DNA from: an uncultured Paracoccaceae bacterium
Lineage (GTDB): Bacteria; Pseudomonadota; Alphaproteobacteria; Rhodobacterales; Rhodobacteraceae
Length of the DNA: 64,000 nucleotides
Assembly (NCBI GenBank): GCA_947494445.1
Contig: CANLVD010000002.1
Coordinates: 248,001-312,000 of the forward strand
Reading direction: 5' to 3'
The position numbers and the translations under genes are program-made. Positions 35,674 to 45,239 of the stretch are shown piece by piece. Position 1 is the first letter of the stretch, and every line of letters begins with the position of its first letter. A model generated the notes under the pieces. It was given only the letters and a program-made list of their open reading frames with translations. It searched no databases and was not told the DNA's origin.

Positions 35674-35767
35674 AACAAAAACCCTTTGCGCAACGACAGA
35701 ACCACTGATTCTGCCCGATTACGCCCCACACAAAGAGTTTGTTAACCATAGATGAGGGCGAGATTTT

Positions 35768-35795
35768 TGCCCAAATGCGTCCAGACTGCCCAAAT
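35768..35795. repeat. Direct repeat TGCCCAAAT in the VPLPA/chemoreceptor gap
   Basis: TGCCCAAAT occurs at 35768-35776 and again at 35787-35795, 19 bp apart. It lies about 95-120 bp upstream of the VPLPA-type gene start (minus strand) and about 160 bp before the chemoreceptor start. The spacing is near two helical turns, so it could be a regulator site. The rest of the 281-bp gap shows no gene. Confidence 0.4.
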
Positions 35796-35954
35796 TCAAT
35801 GTGAACCTGTTCTTTCGAGAAAGCGCCTTTCGCGCCGGCAAACACAACCCCTGGTTGCTATTCGCCCGGTTTTGGGACCTATTCTCTCAATGTCAAACAA
35901 TTGGTAACGAACTCAGCGTATGCCCCGCAAACACTGGAGACGCGGGAGATTACA

Positions 35955-37781
35955 ATGGACAGGATGTTGCAAGCCATTTTGGCATGTCAGGCCATGCTGG
36001 TTGCGGGACTGTCCATCACCAAACAGCCGATTTTCGCGATGGCCCTGATCGGGGTCACCATCCTTTTATGGTGGCGATTGCGCTTTGGCATCAGTCAGGC
36101 GGATGCGCCAGCACAACAGGCGGAAGATGTCTTGCCTGAAGAAAGCGCAGATGACCCTGTGCCCGATGAGATCGACGACACGCCCCCGCCATTTGACTGG
36201 AATCCCATGTTCAAGGCCGTGGTGGAAGGTGATTTCACTCTGCGCGCCGCAGCGGAAGCAGGCGAAACCGGCAAGACAGCCAATGCCGCCATGGACCAGT
36301 TGCAAACCGCCGTGGATGAAGCGCTCGCGCTTTCCGATTTGATGGCGCGTGGTGATCTGTCGACACAGGCCAACGGCAAGTATAGTGGCACATTGGCGTT
36401 GTTGCGCGACTCGCTGAACACAGTGCAGAACAACCTTCGCCAGATGATCACCGCAGCCCAGAAAACAGCCGATGGCGTTTCTGATCTCTCTGCGGATGTG
36501 CGCGGAGCGACCGATGCTCTGCTCACGCGGATCGAAGGTCAGGGCGACGTGGTCAACCAGGTCGATGCTGGCATCAACAGCTTGTCTGGCTCGGTGTCCG
36601 AGATCGAAGGCCATGTCAGCCGCTGCCGTGATGCCACTGAAAACGCGCTCAATACGGTAGAGGATGGCAAGAACGCCTCCAAATCCACTCAGGCCGCGTT
36701 GACCCGCATGGAACAGGAGGCCGGGCGCGTTGGTGGCATGCTGGGCCAGATTGAATCGATTGCCCAGCAAACCAGCCTTCTGGCCATCAACGCCTCGGTG
36801 GAGGCAGCACGTGCGGGCGCCGCCGGGCGCGGCTTTGCCGTGGTCAGCGACGAGGTGAAGGCACTTGCTGCCCGTGCAGCAGAAGCCGCAGGCGACATTC
36901 GCGGCATCGTCAGCCAGGTCAGCGCATCCGTGGGCGAGTGTGCCCGCCACGTCAGCCAGACCTCCGAACTTATGGAAACTGTTTCGGGCCATGTGGCCGA
37001 GATCAACGACATCAGCTCTGACATCATTGCCTCAAGTGCGGCACAAACCGGGATCTTGAACGACAACAAGACCCGCATCGCAACCTTGCGCGATCATTCC
37101 GAGCAAACTGCGCGTGTCACCCGGTCGGCCCGTGAAACGGCCAGCCATCTTGATCTGCTGTCTGCCGACCTCCATTCCGAGCTGCGCCATTTCCGGCTCA
37201 AGGACAAGACCATGGTGGCCGAGGTTCAGGCCCGAGCCGCCGAGGTCAGCCGCCTTTTCGAGGCCGGAATTGCCAATGGTGCGATCAGCCGCGATGACCT
37301 GTTCAGCCGCAGCTATCAGTCCCAGGGCGGGGCCGAACCGGCACAGCACAGCTGTCCATTCGTTGACTTTACCGACAAGGTGTTGCCGCAGCTTCTGGAA
37401 AGCGCCCTCGACATTCACGAAGGCGTGGTCTTTTCCGCTGCCGTCAATCTCGATGGTTTCCTGCCGACACATAATCGGAAGTTTTCCCAGAAACCCCGCA
37501 TGGGCGACCCGGTCTGGAATGCTGCCAACGCGCGCAATCGTCGGTTCTTCGCAGATCGCGTCGGCCTGAACGCCGGCACCTCAACTGCACCGGTCCTGAT
37601 CCAGTCCTATCGACGGGATATGGGCGGCGGCAATTTCGTGACCATGAAGGACATCTCGGCCCCGATCATGGTCAATGGTCGGCACTGGGGTGGCTTGCGC
37701 ATCGGCTACAGACCGCAAACCGGCGCTGTCTCCAAAGCGGCCAGCCCTCCGACAGCGCCCGCCAAACGCACGGCTGCCTGA
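35955..37781 (+). CDS. Methyl-accepting chemotaxis protein with C-terminal sensory-like domain
   Basis: 608 residues from ATG 35955, with GGGAG upstream. Two hydrophobic segments at residues 1-42 have no periplasmic domain between them. HAMP-like helices follow, then the MCP signalling hairpin ([20 protein letters not shown]). After this lies a C-terminal part of about 150 residues ([46 protein letters not shown]) that looks like a PDC/Cache-type fold. Sensing is therefore probably cytoplasmic. No other che genes are near; it sits between tauR and xsc. Confidence 0.85.
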   Translation: MDRMLQAILACQAMLVAGLSITKQPIFAMALIGVTILLWWRLRFGISQADAPAQQAEDVLPEESADDPVPDEIDDTPPPFDWNPMFKAVVEGDFTLRAAAEAGETGKTANAAMDQLQTAVDEALALSDLMARGDLSTQANGKYSGTLALLRDSLNTVQNNLRQMITAAQKTADGVSDLSADVRGATDALLTRIEGQGDVVNQVDAGINSLSGSVSEIEGHVSRCRDATENALNTVEDGKNASKSTQAALTRMEQEAGRVGGMLGQIESIAQQTSLLAINASVEAARAGAAGRGFAVVSDEVKALAARAAEAAGDIRGIVSQVSASVGECARHVSQTSELMETVSGHVAEINDISSDIIASSAAQTGILNDNKTRIATLRDHSEQTARVTRSARETASHLDLLSADLHSELRHFRLKDKTMVAEVQARAAEVSRLFEAGIANGAISRDDLFSRSYQSQGGAEPAQHSCPFVDFTDKVLPQLLESALDIHEGVVFSAAVNLDGFLPTHNRKFSQKPRMGDPVWNAANARNRRFFADRVGLNAGTSTAPVLIQSYRRDMGGGNFVTMKDISAPIMVNGRHWGGLRIGYRPQTGAVSKAASPPTAPAKRTAA

Positions 37782-37882
37782 CCTCGATTTTCATCATCTG
37801 ACGGGCTGAAATGGCCCGACCGACGTCCTGTCGCAAAGCGGGCAAACCCGGTGTTTCTGTGCGCTGTCCGATAATGGGATTT

Positions 37883-37914
37883 CTGGCCTTAACAATGCAC
37901 CGATCTGGCCCTAA
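37883..37914 (+). promoter_or_regulatory. TauR-type box pair before xsc
   Basis: CTGGCCTTAA (37883-37892) and CTGGCCCTAA (37905-37914), direct repeats with 22-bp spacing, 67 bp before the xsc start. They fit the remembered TauR consensus CTGGACYTAA except for C at position 5. Confidence 0.65.
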
Positions 37915-37980
37915 GCTTGCGCCTCGCCTGTCGGCAAAACCTTCTTCAAACTTTCACTTCCGAAAAACACTGGGCAAACC

Positions 37981-39762
37981 ATGACACGTATGACGACCGA
38001 AGAAGCCTTCGTAAAAGTCCTCCAGCGCCACGGCATCGACACGGCATTCGGGATCATCGGCTCGGCCATGATGCCGATCTCCGATCTGTTCCCGGCCGCC
38101 GGCATCAAGTTCTGGGACTGTGCGCATGAATGCAACGCCGGCATGATGGCCGATGGCTTCACCCGTGCCTCTGGCAAGATGTGCATGGCGATCGCCCAGA
38201 ACGGCCCCGGCATCACCAATTTCGTGACGCCCGTGAAAACCGCCTACTGGAACCACACACCAATGCTGCTGGTCACACCGCAGGCCGCCAACAAGACCAT
38301 CGGCCAGGGCGGCTTTCAGGAAATCGAGCAAATGAAACTGTTCGAGGACATGGTCTGCTATCAGGAAGAGGTCCGCGATCCTTCCCGCATGGCCGAAGTG
38401 CTGAACCGGGTGATCGAAAAGGCGTGGCGTGGATCGGCCCCTGCCCAGATCAACGTCCCGCGCGACTACTGGACGCAAGTCATCGACATCGACCTGCCGC
38501 AGGTTGTCCAGCTTGAGCTTCCCGCAGGCGGCCCCTCGGCCGTATCGGAAGCTGCAAAACTGCTGACAGAAGCGAAGTTCCCCGTCATTCTGAACGGCGC
38601 AGGCGTTGTCATCGGTGGCGCGATCCCGGCCTCTCAGGCACTGGCCGAGCGGCTTGATGCGCCCGTGTGCTGTGGCTACCAGCACAATGACGCCTTCCCC
38701 GGCTCGCATCCCCTGTCCGTCGGCCCGCTTGGCTACAATGGTTCCAAGGCCGCGATGGAACTGATCGCCAAGGCCGATGTTGTGCTGGCGCTCGGCACTC
38801 GGCTGAACCCGTTCTCCACCCTGCCCGGCTACGGCATCGACTACTGGCCGCAGGACGCCAAGATCATTCAGGTCGACATCAACTCCGACCGGATCGGCCT
38901 GACCAAAAAGGTCTCCGTCGGCATTCAGGGCGACGCCAAACAGGTGGCCGAGGCCATCCTTGCCCAGCTGGGCGACACAGCCGGTGACGCAGGCCGCGAG
39001 GACCGCAAGAACCTGATCTCGACCACCAAGTCGCGCTGGCTGCAGGCCCTCAGCTCCATGGATCATGAGGATGACGATCCCGGCACAACCTGGAACGAAC
39101 GTGCCCGCAATGCCAAGCCCGATCACATGAGCCCACGCATGGCCTGGCGCGCGATCCAGTCAGCCCTGCCGAAAGAGGCGATCATCTCGTCGGACATCGG
39201 CAACAACTGCGCCATCGGCAACGCCTATCCAACCTTCGAGGAAGGGCGTAAATACCTCGCTCCCGGCCTCTTCGGCCCCTGCGGCTACGGCCTGCCCGCC
39301 ATCCTTGGCGCCAAGATCGCGAAACCATCGGTTCCGGTCGTGGGCTTTGCCGGTGACGGCGCGTTTGGCATCTCCATGAACGAGATGACCGCCTGCGGCC
39401 GCGGCGATTGGCCTGCGATTACCATGATCATATTCCGCAACTACCAGTGGGGCGCGGAAAAGCGCAACACGACCCTGTGGTATCAGGACAACTTCGTCGG
39501 CACCGAGCTGAACCTTGGCGTCGAATATGCCAAGGTGGCAGAAGGCTGCGGCCTGAAAGGCGTGCAGGTCCGCTCCATGGACGAACTGACAGAGGCGCTC
39601 AACACCGCCATCAAGGAGCAGATGAACGACAACGTCACCACCTTCCTTGAGGTCGTCCTCAATCAGGAACTGGGCGAGCCGTTCCGCCGCGACGCCATGA
39701 AGGCTCCGGTTGCCGTGGCTGGCATCGACGCTGCCGACATGCAGCAGCAGCGTGTCGGCTGA
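37981..39762 (+). CDS. xsc: Sulfoacetaldehyde acetyltransferase
   Basis: 593 residues, a full-length ThDP-dependent enzyme of the acetohydroxyacid-synthase type. The N-terminal pyrimidine-binding part includes HGIDTAFGIIGSAMMPISDL, and the ThDP/Mg site is GFAGDGAFGISMNEMT with FRNYQWGAEKRN. The sequence pattern is that of Xsc, which turns sulfoacetaldehyde plus phosphate into acetyl phosphate and sulfite. An alternative start lies at 37990. It is followed directly by ackA and shares the TauR-type control with the sulfite-disposal genes. Confidence 0.93.
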   Translation: MTRMTTEEAFVKVLQRHGIDTAFGIIGSAMMPISDLFPAAGIKFWDCAHECNAGMMADGFTRASGKMCMAIAQNGPGITNFVTPVKTAYWNHTPMLLVTPQAANKTIGQGGFQEIEQMKLFEDMVCYQEEVRDPSRMAEVLNRVIEKAWRGSAPAQINVPRDYWTQVIDIDLPQVVQLELPAGGPSAVSEAAKLLTEAKFPVILNGAGVVIGGAIPASQALAERLDAPVCCGYQHNDAFPGSHPLSVGPLGYNGSKAAMELIAKADVVLALGTRLNPFSTLPGYGIDYWPQDAKIIQVDINSDRIGLTKKVSVGIQGDAKQVAEAILAQLGDTAGDAGREDRKNLISTTKSRWLQALSSMDHEDDDPGTTWNERARNAKPDHMSPRMAWRAIQSALPKEAIISSDIGNNCAIGNAYPTFEEGRKYLAPGLFGPCGYGLPAILGAKIAKPSVPVVGFAGDGAFGISMNEMTACGRGDWPAITMIIFRNYQWGAEKRNTTLWYQDNFVGTELNLGVEYAKVAEGCGLKGVQVRSMDELTEALNTAIKEQMNDNVTTFLEVVLNQELGEPFRRDAMKAPVAVAGIDAADMQQQRVG

Positions 39763-39769
39763 GCCGGAC

Positions 39770-40936
39770 GTGACTGACAAGACGGGGGACATTCTGGTAC
39801 TCAACGCCGGATCGTCCTCCGTCAAATTTGCCGTTTTCGACGGACAGCTGGCCCCGCGCATCACCGGCATGGTGGCCGAGATTGGCGGGGCAGCAACCCT
39901 GACCACGGGCTCGGACGCGACCCATGTCACCTGCCCCGACCACACCTCCGCCATTGCCCAGATCCTGGAAGTCCTGTCGCGCCGTGGCATCAAACCGGCC
40001 AAGCTGGCGGCAGCGGCCCATCGGGTGGTCCACGGTGGCGCGCATCTGGCGGCGCCGGTAGAACTTGACCGCAAGGTCATCAGCCGCATCGAAAGCTGCA
40101 CGCCGTTGGCCCCCTTGCACAACCCGCACAATCTGGCAGCCATCCGCGCGGTCGGCACCGCAGCGCCGAACTTGCGCCAGTTTGCCAGTTTCGACACCGC
40201 CTTTCACGCCACCAACCCCGAAGTGGCCACGCAATATGCGATCCCGTCCACGAAACAGACCGAGGGCATCCGCCGCTACGGCTTTCACGGGCTGAGCTAT
40301 GCCAGTCTCGTGCGCGCGCTCCCGCAAGTGTCCAAGGAGCCGCTGCCCGATCGCCTTCTGGCCTTTCATCTGGGCAATGGCGCAAGCCTTTGCGCGATCA
40401 AGGGTGGCAAATCAGTGGCAACCACCATGGGCTATTCCCCGATTGACGGGCTGACCATGGGCACACGCTGTGGCGGGATCGACGCCAATGCCGTTCTGCG
40501 GCTGGTCGAATTGCACGGGCTGGATGAAACGAAATCCCTTTTGAACAATCAATCCGGCCTGCTCGGCCTGTCGGGCGGCAAATCGGACATGCGTCGTCTG
40601 ATGATGGACACATCCGCTGCCTCGGCCTTCGCGATTGACCATTTCTGCTACTGGTCCACTCGCCACGCTGGCTCGCTCGTGGCGGCAATGGGCGGTGTGG
40701 ATGCCATCGCGTTTACCGGCGGCATTGGCGAGAACGCCCTCGGGGTGCGCACCCGCATTCTTCAGCATCTCAACTGGCTGGGTGTGGTGCTGGATCCGGA
40801 CGCCAATCACCGGGGCAAACGGCGTCTTCATGCAGAAAGTTCAAAAGTCGCGATCTGGATCATTCCGGCCGAAGAAGAACGACAGATCGCCATGGATGCA
40901 CTGGCCCTGATGGCGGATGAGCCGGCAGACATATGA
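39770..40936 (+). CDS. ackA: Acetate kinase
   Basis: 388 residues from GTG 39770; a GTG at 39752 inside the xsc end is possible. Motifs LVLNAGSSSVKFAVFD, YGFHGLSYASLVRAL, HLGNGASLCAI and TMGYSPIDGLTMGTRCG identify AckA. It interconverts acetyl phosphate and ADP with acetate and ATP, letting the cell gain ATP from the acetyl phosphate made by Xsc. It lies 7 bp after the xsc stop and converges on pta with a 10-bp gap. Confidence 0.92.
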   Translation: MTDKTGDILVLNAGSSSVKFAVFDGQLAPRITGMVAEIGGAATLTTGSDATHVTCPDHTSAIAQILEVLSRRGIKPAKLAAAAHRVVHGGAHLAAPVELDRKVISRIESCTPLAPLHNPHNLAAIRAVGTAAPNLRQFASFDTAFHATNPEVATQYAIPSTKQTEGIRRYGFHGLSYASLVRALPQVSKEPLPDRLLAFHLGNGASLCAIKGGKSVATTMGYSPIDGLTMGTRCGGIDANAVLRLVELHGLDETKSLLNNQSGLLGLSGGKSDMRRLMMDTSAASAFAIDHFCYWSTRHAGSLVAAMGGVDAIAFTGGIGENALGVRTRILQHLNWLGVVLDPDANHRGKRRLHAESSKVAIWIIPAEEERQIAMDALALMADEPADI

Positions 40937-40946
40937 CATCCGAGCA

Positions 40947-41861
40947 CTACACCTGTGCCAGCGTCACCAGCGTGGCCGCGACGATGTCGTCAACGCTCGC
41001 CCCCCGGCTGAGATCGCAGACCGGTCGGGCAAAGCCCTGCAGGCAGGGCCCGATGGCCTGGTACCCGCCCAGTTCCTGCATCAGCTTGTACGCAATGTTG
41101 CCTGCATCAAGGCCGGGGAAGATCAGCACATTGGCATCCCCCGCCCCGTCCAGACCCTTCTTTGCAGCAATGCCCGCGTTCAGGGCGGCATCCGCCTGCA
41201 CCGGCCCATCGAGGGCCGCTTCAGGCGCGCGCACCCGCGCGGTCTCAACCGCTGAACGCACCAGATCCACGCTCGGACCTGCCCCGCTGTCACCGGTGGA
41301 ATACGACAGAAACGCCAGATGGGCCGCCCCCAGAAGCGCAAGCGCATTGGCCCGCGTTGCCAGTCCGATTGCCGCCAGAGTGTCCGCATCGGGAGCGACG
41401 TTGAGCGCGCAATCCGCAAGCAACAAGGGCACTGCCCCGTCGCGCTCCATCAAGAAGAAGCTGGATGCGACAGCACCTGGCTCAAGTCCGATGGTCAGCG
41501 AAGCCGCCTCGATCACCCGGCGCGTCGGCACATCTGCACCCGCGACCAGCGCATCGGCTGCACCAGCGGCCACGAGCGCGCCCCCGAGATACAGCGGCTT
41601 GGCCAGCATCTTGGCGGCCACCGGGGGTTTGAGCTTGGGACGCGCGGCCAGAATGGGCGCGATCAGCGTCGCCTCCTCAACATCGGGCGCAGCCGCAGTT
41701 CCCTTTGGCAGATCATCGGTCTGCAACAGGATCGGCCGCGCCAGATCTTCCGCTGCCAAAATGGCAGCCGCCTCCCGGATCCGGGCGTCATTGCCCTCTG
41801 GGAACACCACTTTCAACCCTGTGCCACGGAGCTTCTTCCGTGCTGCATCGACCACTGACAT
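40947..41861 (-). CDS. pta: Phosphate acetyltransferase
   Basis: 304 residues from ATG 41861, with GAGGAGG at ideal spacing; a much longer frame upstream is antisense to the citrate synthase gene and not coding. PTA_PTB domain features: KVVFPEGNDARIREAA at the N-terminus, GLEPGAVASSFFLMERDG, and DANVLIFPGLDAGNIAYKLM at the C-terminus. It converts acetyl phosphate from Xsc to acetyl-CoA. This is the short form without the N-terminal regulatory domains of enteric Pta. It is divergent from the citrate synthase gene. Confidence 0.92.
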   Translation of the reverse strand: MSVVDAARKKLRGTGLKVVFPEGNDARIREAAAILAAEDLARPILLQTDDLPKGTAAAPDVEEATLIAPILAARPKLKPPVAAKMLAKPLYLGGALVAAGAADALVAGADVPTRRVIEAASLTIGLEPGAVASSFFLMERDGAVPLLLADCALNVAPDADTLAAIGLATRANALALLGAAHLAFLSYSTGDSGAGPSVDLVRSAVETARVRAPEAALDGPVQADAALNAGIAAKKGLDGAGDANVLIFPGLDAGNIAYKLMQELGGYQAIGPCLQGFARPVCDLSRGASVDDIVAATLVTLAQV

Positions 41862-41924
41862 AAACGCCTCCTCAATCGCCGCGACGCTAGGCGCTGGGGA
41901 GAGCATATGCAAGGAGCCAACCCA

Positions 41925-43064
41925 ATGAGCGAGCCAGAAAAAATCCGGATCAACCGTGGCCTGAAAGGCGTTTATTTCGAGCGCTCGGGCGTCTCTCACA
42001 TCGATGGCTCCAAGGGTGAGTTGAGCTATCGCGGCTATTCGATCCACGACCTTGCTGGCCAAGCCAGTTTCGAGGAGGTCGGCTATCTGCTGATCCATGG
42101 CGAATTGCCAACGGCCGACCAACTGGCGGCATTCAACGCCAACCTGATTGCCGCCCGCCAACTGCCGGACGAGATCTACCGGCTGATCGAGCTGATCAAG
42201 GACGGGCATCCGATGGATGTGCTGCGCACGGCGGTGTCCGCGCTGGCGGCACTGGATGCATCCAGCACTGACGCCAGTGAAGCCGGGTTCCTGAAAAACG
42301 GCATCGCGCTGACCTCGCAGGTGCCGATGATCGTGGCAGCCCATGAAGCGATCCGGAACGGGCGCGCGCCCGTGGCAGCCGACCCCTCACTTGGTCATGC
42401 GGCCAACTGGCTCTGGATGCTCAAGGGCGAAAAACCCTCAGCCGAGGCGGCAGCGCTGGCTGACGTCGATTTTGTCCTGCACGCCGAACATGGCTCCAAC
42501 GCATCGGCCTTTGCCGCCCGCGTGACCGTCGGCACAGAGGCCAATTTCCACGGCGCTTGCGTGACCGCCCTTGCGACCCTCGCAGGCCCCGCTCACGGTG
42601 GCGCGGCTGAGGATGTGATGAAAATGGTCGGTGAGATCGGCACACCGGAAAACGCCGCCGCCTACGTGAAAGCCAAGCGTGGCAATCGCGAGGCGGTCAC
42701 GGGCTTTGGCCACCGGGTCTACCGGGCCGAGGATCCGCGCGCGCGCCACATGCGCGACGGCGTGGAGAAACTGGGCAAGGAGATGGGCCAGCCGCAATGG
42801 TTCGAGATCCTGCAAGCGGTCGTCGAAGCGATGAAGCCCTATTCCCGTCACGGCCTGAACGTGAATGTGGATTTCTATTCCGGTGCGATCTACCAGCTTC
42901 ACGGCATTCCACAGGATCTTTACGTGCCGATCTTTGCCATCGGTCGTGTTCCGGGCTGGCTCACCCAATGTGTGGAGCAACTGCGCTCCAACATCCTGAT
43001 CCGCCCGCTTACACAGTATAACGGCCCGGAACCGCGCAGCTTCAAGCCCATCGCCGAGCGGTGA
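41925..43064 (+). CDS. Citrate synthase family (short type, citrate/2-methylcitrate synthase)
   Basis: 379 residues from ATG 41925, with AAGGAG upstream. Catalytic regions: HAEHGSNASAFAARV, GPAHGGAAEDVMKM, TGFGHRVYRAEDPRARH and NVNVDFYSGAIYQL, including the catalytic His and Asp. Length fits the short citrate/methylcitrate synthases, not the long hexameric GltA (about 430). Divergent from pta, it would feed acetyl-CoA from sulfonate breakdown into the TCA cycle. A methylcitrate role cannot be excluded, though no prp genes are seen. Confidence 0.88.
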   Translation: MSEPEKIRINRGLKGVYFERSGVSHIDGSKGELSYRGYSIHDLAGQASFEEVGYLLIHGELPTADQLAAFNANLIAARQLPDEIYRLIELIKDGHPMDVLRTAVSALAALDASSTDASEAGFLKNGIALTSQVPMIVAAHEAIRNGRAPVAADPSLGHAANWLWMLKGEKPSAEAAALADVDFVLHAEHGSNASAFAARVTVGTEANFHGACVTALATLAGPAHGGAAEDVMKMVGEIGTPENAAAYVKAKRGNREAVTGFGHRVYRAEDPRARHMRDGVEKLGKEMGQPQWFEILQAVVEAMKPYSRHGLNVNVDFYSGAIYQLHGIPQDLYVPIFAIGRVPGWLTQCVEQLRSNILIRPLTQYNGPEPRSFKPIAER

Positions 43065-43073
43065 TATCGCAAA

Positions 43074-43096
43074 TGCCCGGACCATTGGCCCGGGCA
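43074..43096 (+). terminator. Hairpin after citrate synthase
   Basis: TGCCCGG (43074-43080) pairs with CCGGGCA (43090-43096) around a 9-base loop. No T-tract follows directly; the dispersed repeat at 43097 does, and includes TATTTTT. Confidence 0.65.
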
Positions 43097-43127
43097 GCCT
43101 CCGGCGGGGATATTTTTGCCAAGAAGT
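43097..43127 (+). repeat. Dispersed intergenic repeat copy
   Basis: Starts GCCTCCGGCGGGGATATTTT and ends CCAAGAAGT, the same element as at 17409. It lies just after the hairpin that ends the citrate synthase gene. Together they may act as a terminator unit. Confidence 0.85.
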
Positions 43128-43260
43128 GACAGGGCAAGCGCGGGCAAACGCGCCGTCTGTCTTTGGATTAATTTTTGGCAAAACTGCGCAAAATCACAGG
43201 CTTGGGTGCGAAACCTGTGCTAGCCTTGCGTCAGATGATGTGAGGTGATCGGGTCCGCAA

Positions 43261-45129
43261 ATGGCGAAACATCTGGTTCTGGTGGTGCATGGCATTGGCG
43301 AACAGGCGCCCGGTGAGACCGTCGGCGCCCTGACCGGTGCGGCCTGCTCCGAGGCCACGGATGACCCGGTCGTGCAGCAAAGCAGCATTACGCGACTGGC
43401 TGAAGACGGGCCAGAGACCGCACGCGATCCGGGCTATTTCCCTTGCCACACGCACCGGGTTCACCGCACGGGCCACTCAGAAGATGACACGCTTCTGGCC
43501 GAGGTTTACTGGGCAGACCTGTCACCTGCCCCAACCGGTCCGATTCAGACTTTCATTGATCTTCTGCGGCTGATCCTTGGTCTTGGGTTTCTGGCCCGCG
43601 ACAACGCCCGGAACGGTCAGGGACCGCGGGACATGCGCGCGGTCGAACTGGTCAACATGTTCACCTGGCTGATGTGGGGGCCGATTGCAGGGTTGAACTT
43701 CTTTCTCCTGATCGCAGCCGGAGTGGTGCTTGCCATGCAGGCGGTTGGTCTGGTGATCCCGCCGGTCCGCGACCTGCCCGGTGAACTGGCGCTTGTCATC
43801 ATTTCGCTGGTCACCATCGCCATTGCCTGGATCATTCACAAACGTGGCCCGACCAAAGCCCTTGCGATCCTGTCACACACGCTGGCAGCCGCTGCTCTGG
43901 TCACTCTTGGACTTGTGATCACGCATCTTTTCGGGGCGCCCTATCTCGATGCGCTGACCGCACTTGTCGAGACGCAGCAGACCGCCGATCTGGACAATCC
44001 CCTGATCGGCTATGCGGGTGTGATCCTTCTGTCGCTCTATTTCTTCTGGTTCACCACCATTGTCGTGTGCATTGTGATCCTTGCATATGCGGTGGTTGTC
44101 CAGATCGCCCTGAAGGATCGGCACAACCTGATCTATCCCGCCATCTGTTCGGCCATGCTTCTGTTCTGGTTCATCTTCACCTCCGCCTTCTGGGTAGGGT
44201 TCGAGGCGCTGACCAAGACGCTGGAGTTTTCTGCCACCCTGCAACAGATTTTCGAGGTGCATTTCTCCAGCGCCACAGCGCCGCTTTCGGTCTCGGTAAT
44301 CGCGCTCATGCTGGTGATTGCCATCACGATCTTCGCGCTCGTGCGGCGGCAGCGCGGCCATGACCTGCGGCGCATAGCCCATGAGGATGCAACGCCTGCG
44401 GATCGGATTATCCTCAACGGAATGGTCGGGGCCTCGCTGGTGATTGCCCCGCTGCTGCTCTGCTTCAGCTCCATCGCGATCACCTATGCATCGCTTGATC
44501 TGAACCCGATCGCCACCGCCGGCCCGCTGGACTGGTTTCTTGATTTCCACAAACAGGCCTATCCGGTGGCATTGGCCGGGCTGCTGCTGTTGGGCGGGAT
44601 GCTGTATCGCAACCATGCGGTGGTGGCGACCGGGCTGGGGATTTTCCGCGACATCATCGTCTATGCCCGGCTTGGCCGGGATCCCGCCCATCGCCATCCT
44701 GAGCGCACAAGGATCGAGGCGCGTTTTGCCGCCGTCATGCGCCACATGATCGCGGCCGAAACGCCCGAGCGGGTCACCGTCATCTCGCATTCACAAGGGA
44801 CCGTGGTGGCCCTGCGCAACCTGATCGGTCCGTCCGCACCTGCTGGTCTGACAGGGGAGCGCGCGGTCAATCTGGTCACCATGGGCTGTCCCTACACGCA
44901 TCTTTACCGCACTTATTTCCCCGGCAGTTACCCCGGCGACAACATCGCGGGCACGGTCGTCGCGCGCTGGACAAACATCTATCGTCTGGATGATTTTGTC
45001 GGCACCACCGTGGACGGGATCGCGGATGTCGAAAACCTGCCTGTGCGCGCGGCTGGCCACACCGGCTATTGGTCTGATAGGGATGTGTGGACGCACCTCA
45101 ATGCGGACGAGAGATTCAAGCTGTTTTAA
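43261..45129 (+). CDS. Membrane protein with split alpha/beta-hydrolase signature
   Basis: 622 residues. The N-terminus has a hydrolase-type strand and turn, HLVLVVHGIGEQAPGETV. Residues from about 130 to 470 contain roughly eight hydrophobic segments. The C-terminal part holds a lipase-type nucleophile elbow, VTVISHSQGTVVALRNL, then CPYTHLYRTYFPG. So the catalytic pieces of one hydrolase fold may be separated by a membrane domain, placing the active site at the cytoplasmic membrane face. No characterised relative is recognised. It stands alone between citrate synthase and the TSUP gene. Confidence 0.78.
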   Translation: MAKHLVLVVHGIGEQAPGETVGALTGAACSEATDDPVVQQSSITRLAEDGPETARDPGYFPCHTHRVHRTGHSEDDTLLAEVYWADLSPAPTGPIQTFIDLLRLILGLGFLARDNARNGQGPRDMRAVELVNMFTWLMWGPIAGLNFFLLIAAGVVLAMQAVGLVIPPVRDLPGELALVIISLVTIAIAWIIHKRGPTKALAILSHTLAAAALVTLGLVITHLFGAPYLDALTALVETQQTADLDNPLIGYAGVILLSLYFFWFTTIVVCIVILAYAVVVQIALKDRHNLIYPAICSAMLLFWFIFTSAFWVGFEALTKTLEFSATLQQIFEVHFSSATAPLSVSVIALMLVIAITIFALVRRQRGHDLRRIAHEDATPADRIILNGMVGASLVIAPLLLCFSSIAITYASLDLNPIATAGPLDWFLDFHKQAYPVALAGLLLLGGMLYRNHAVVATGLGIFRDIIVYARLGRDPAHRHPERTRIEARFAAVMRHMIAAETPERVTVISHSQGTVVALRNLIGPSAPAGLTGERAVNLVTMGCPYTHLYRTYFPGSYPGDNIAGTVVARWTNIYRLDDFVGTTVDGIADVENLPVRAAGHTGYWSDRDVWTHLNADERFKLF

Positions 45130-45153
45130 CATATTTTTCAAAAACTGAGACCG

Positions 45154-45185
45154 CTGGTCCCATATATCAGGCCATCTGGTCCTAA
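45154..45185 (+). promoter_or_regulatory. TauR-type box pair before TSUP-soeABC
   Basis: CTGGTCCCAT (45154-45163) and CTGGTCCTAA (45176-45185), direct repeats with exactly the 22-bp spacing seen before xsc, 55 bp before the TSUP start. This would place sulfite export and oxidation under the same regulator as sulfite production. Confidence 0.6.
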
Positions 45186-45239
45186 TCCGCTCATCACTCC
45201 TTTCGATAGATTGGGCTTGTCTGCACGCATTGGACCATC

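Noticed and set aside
41862-42344. N-terminal extension of pta by 161 codons
   Set aside because: Lies antisense to the citrate synthase gene; the ATG at 41861 has an ideal GAGGAGG site and matches the pta N-terminus.
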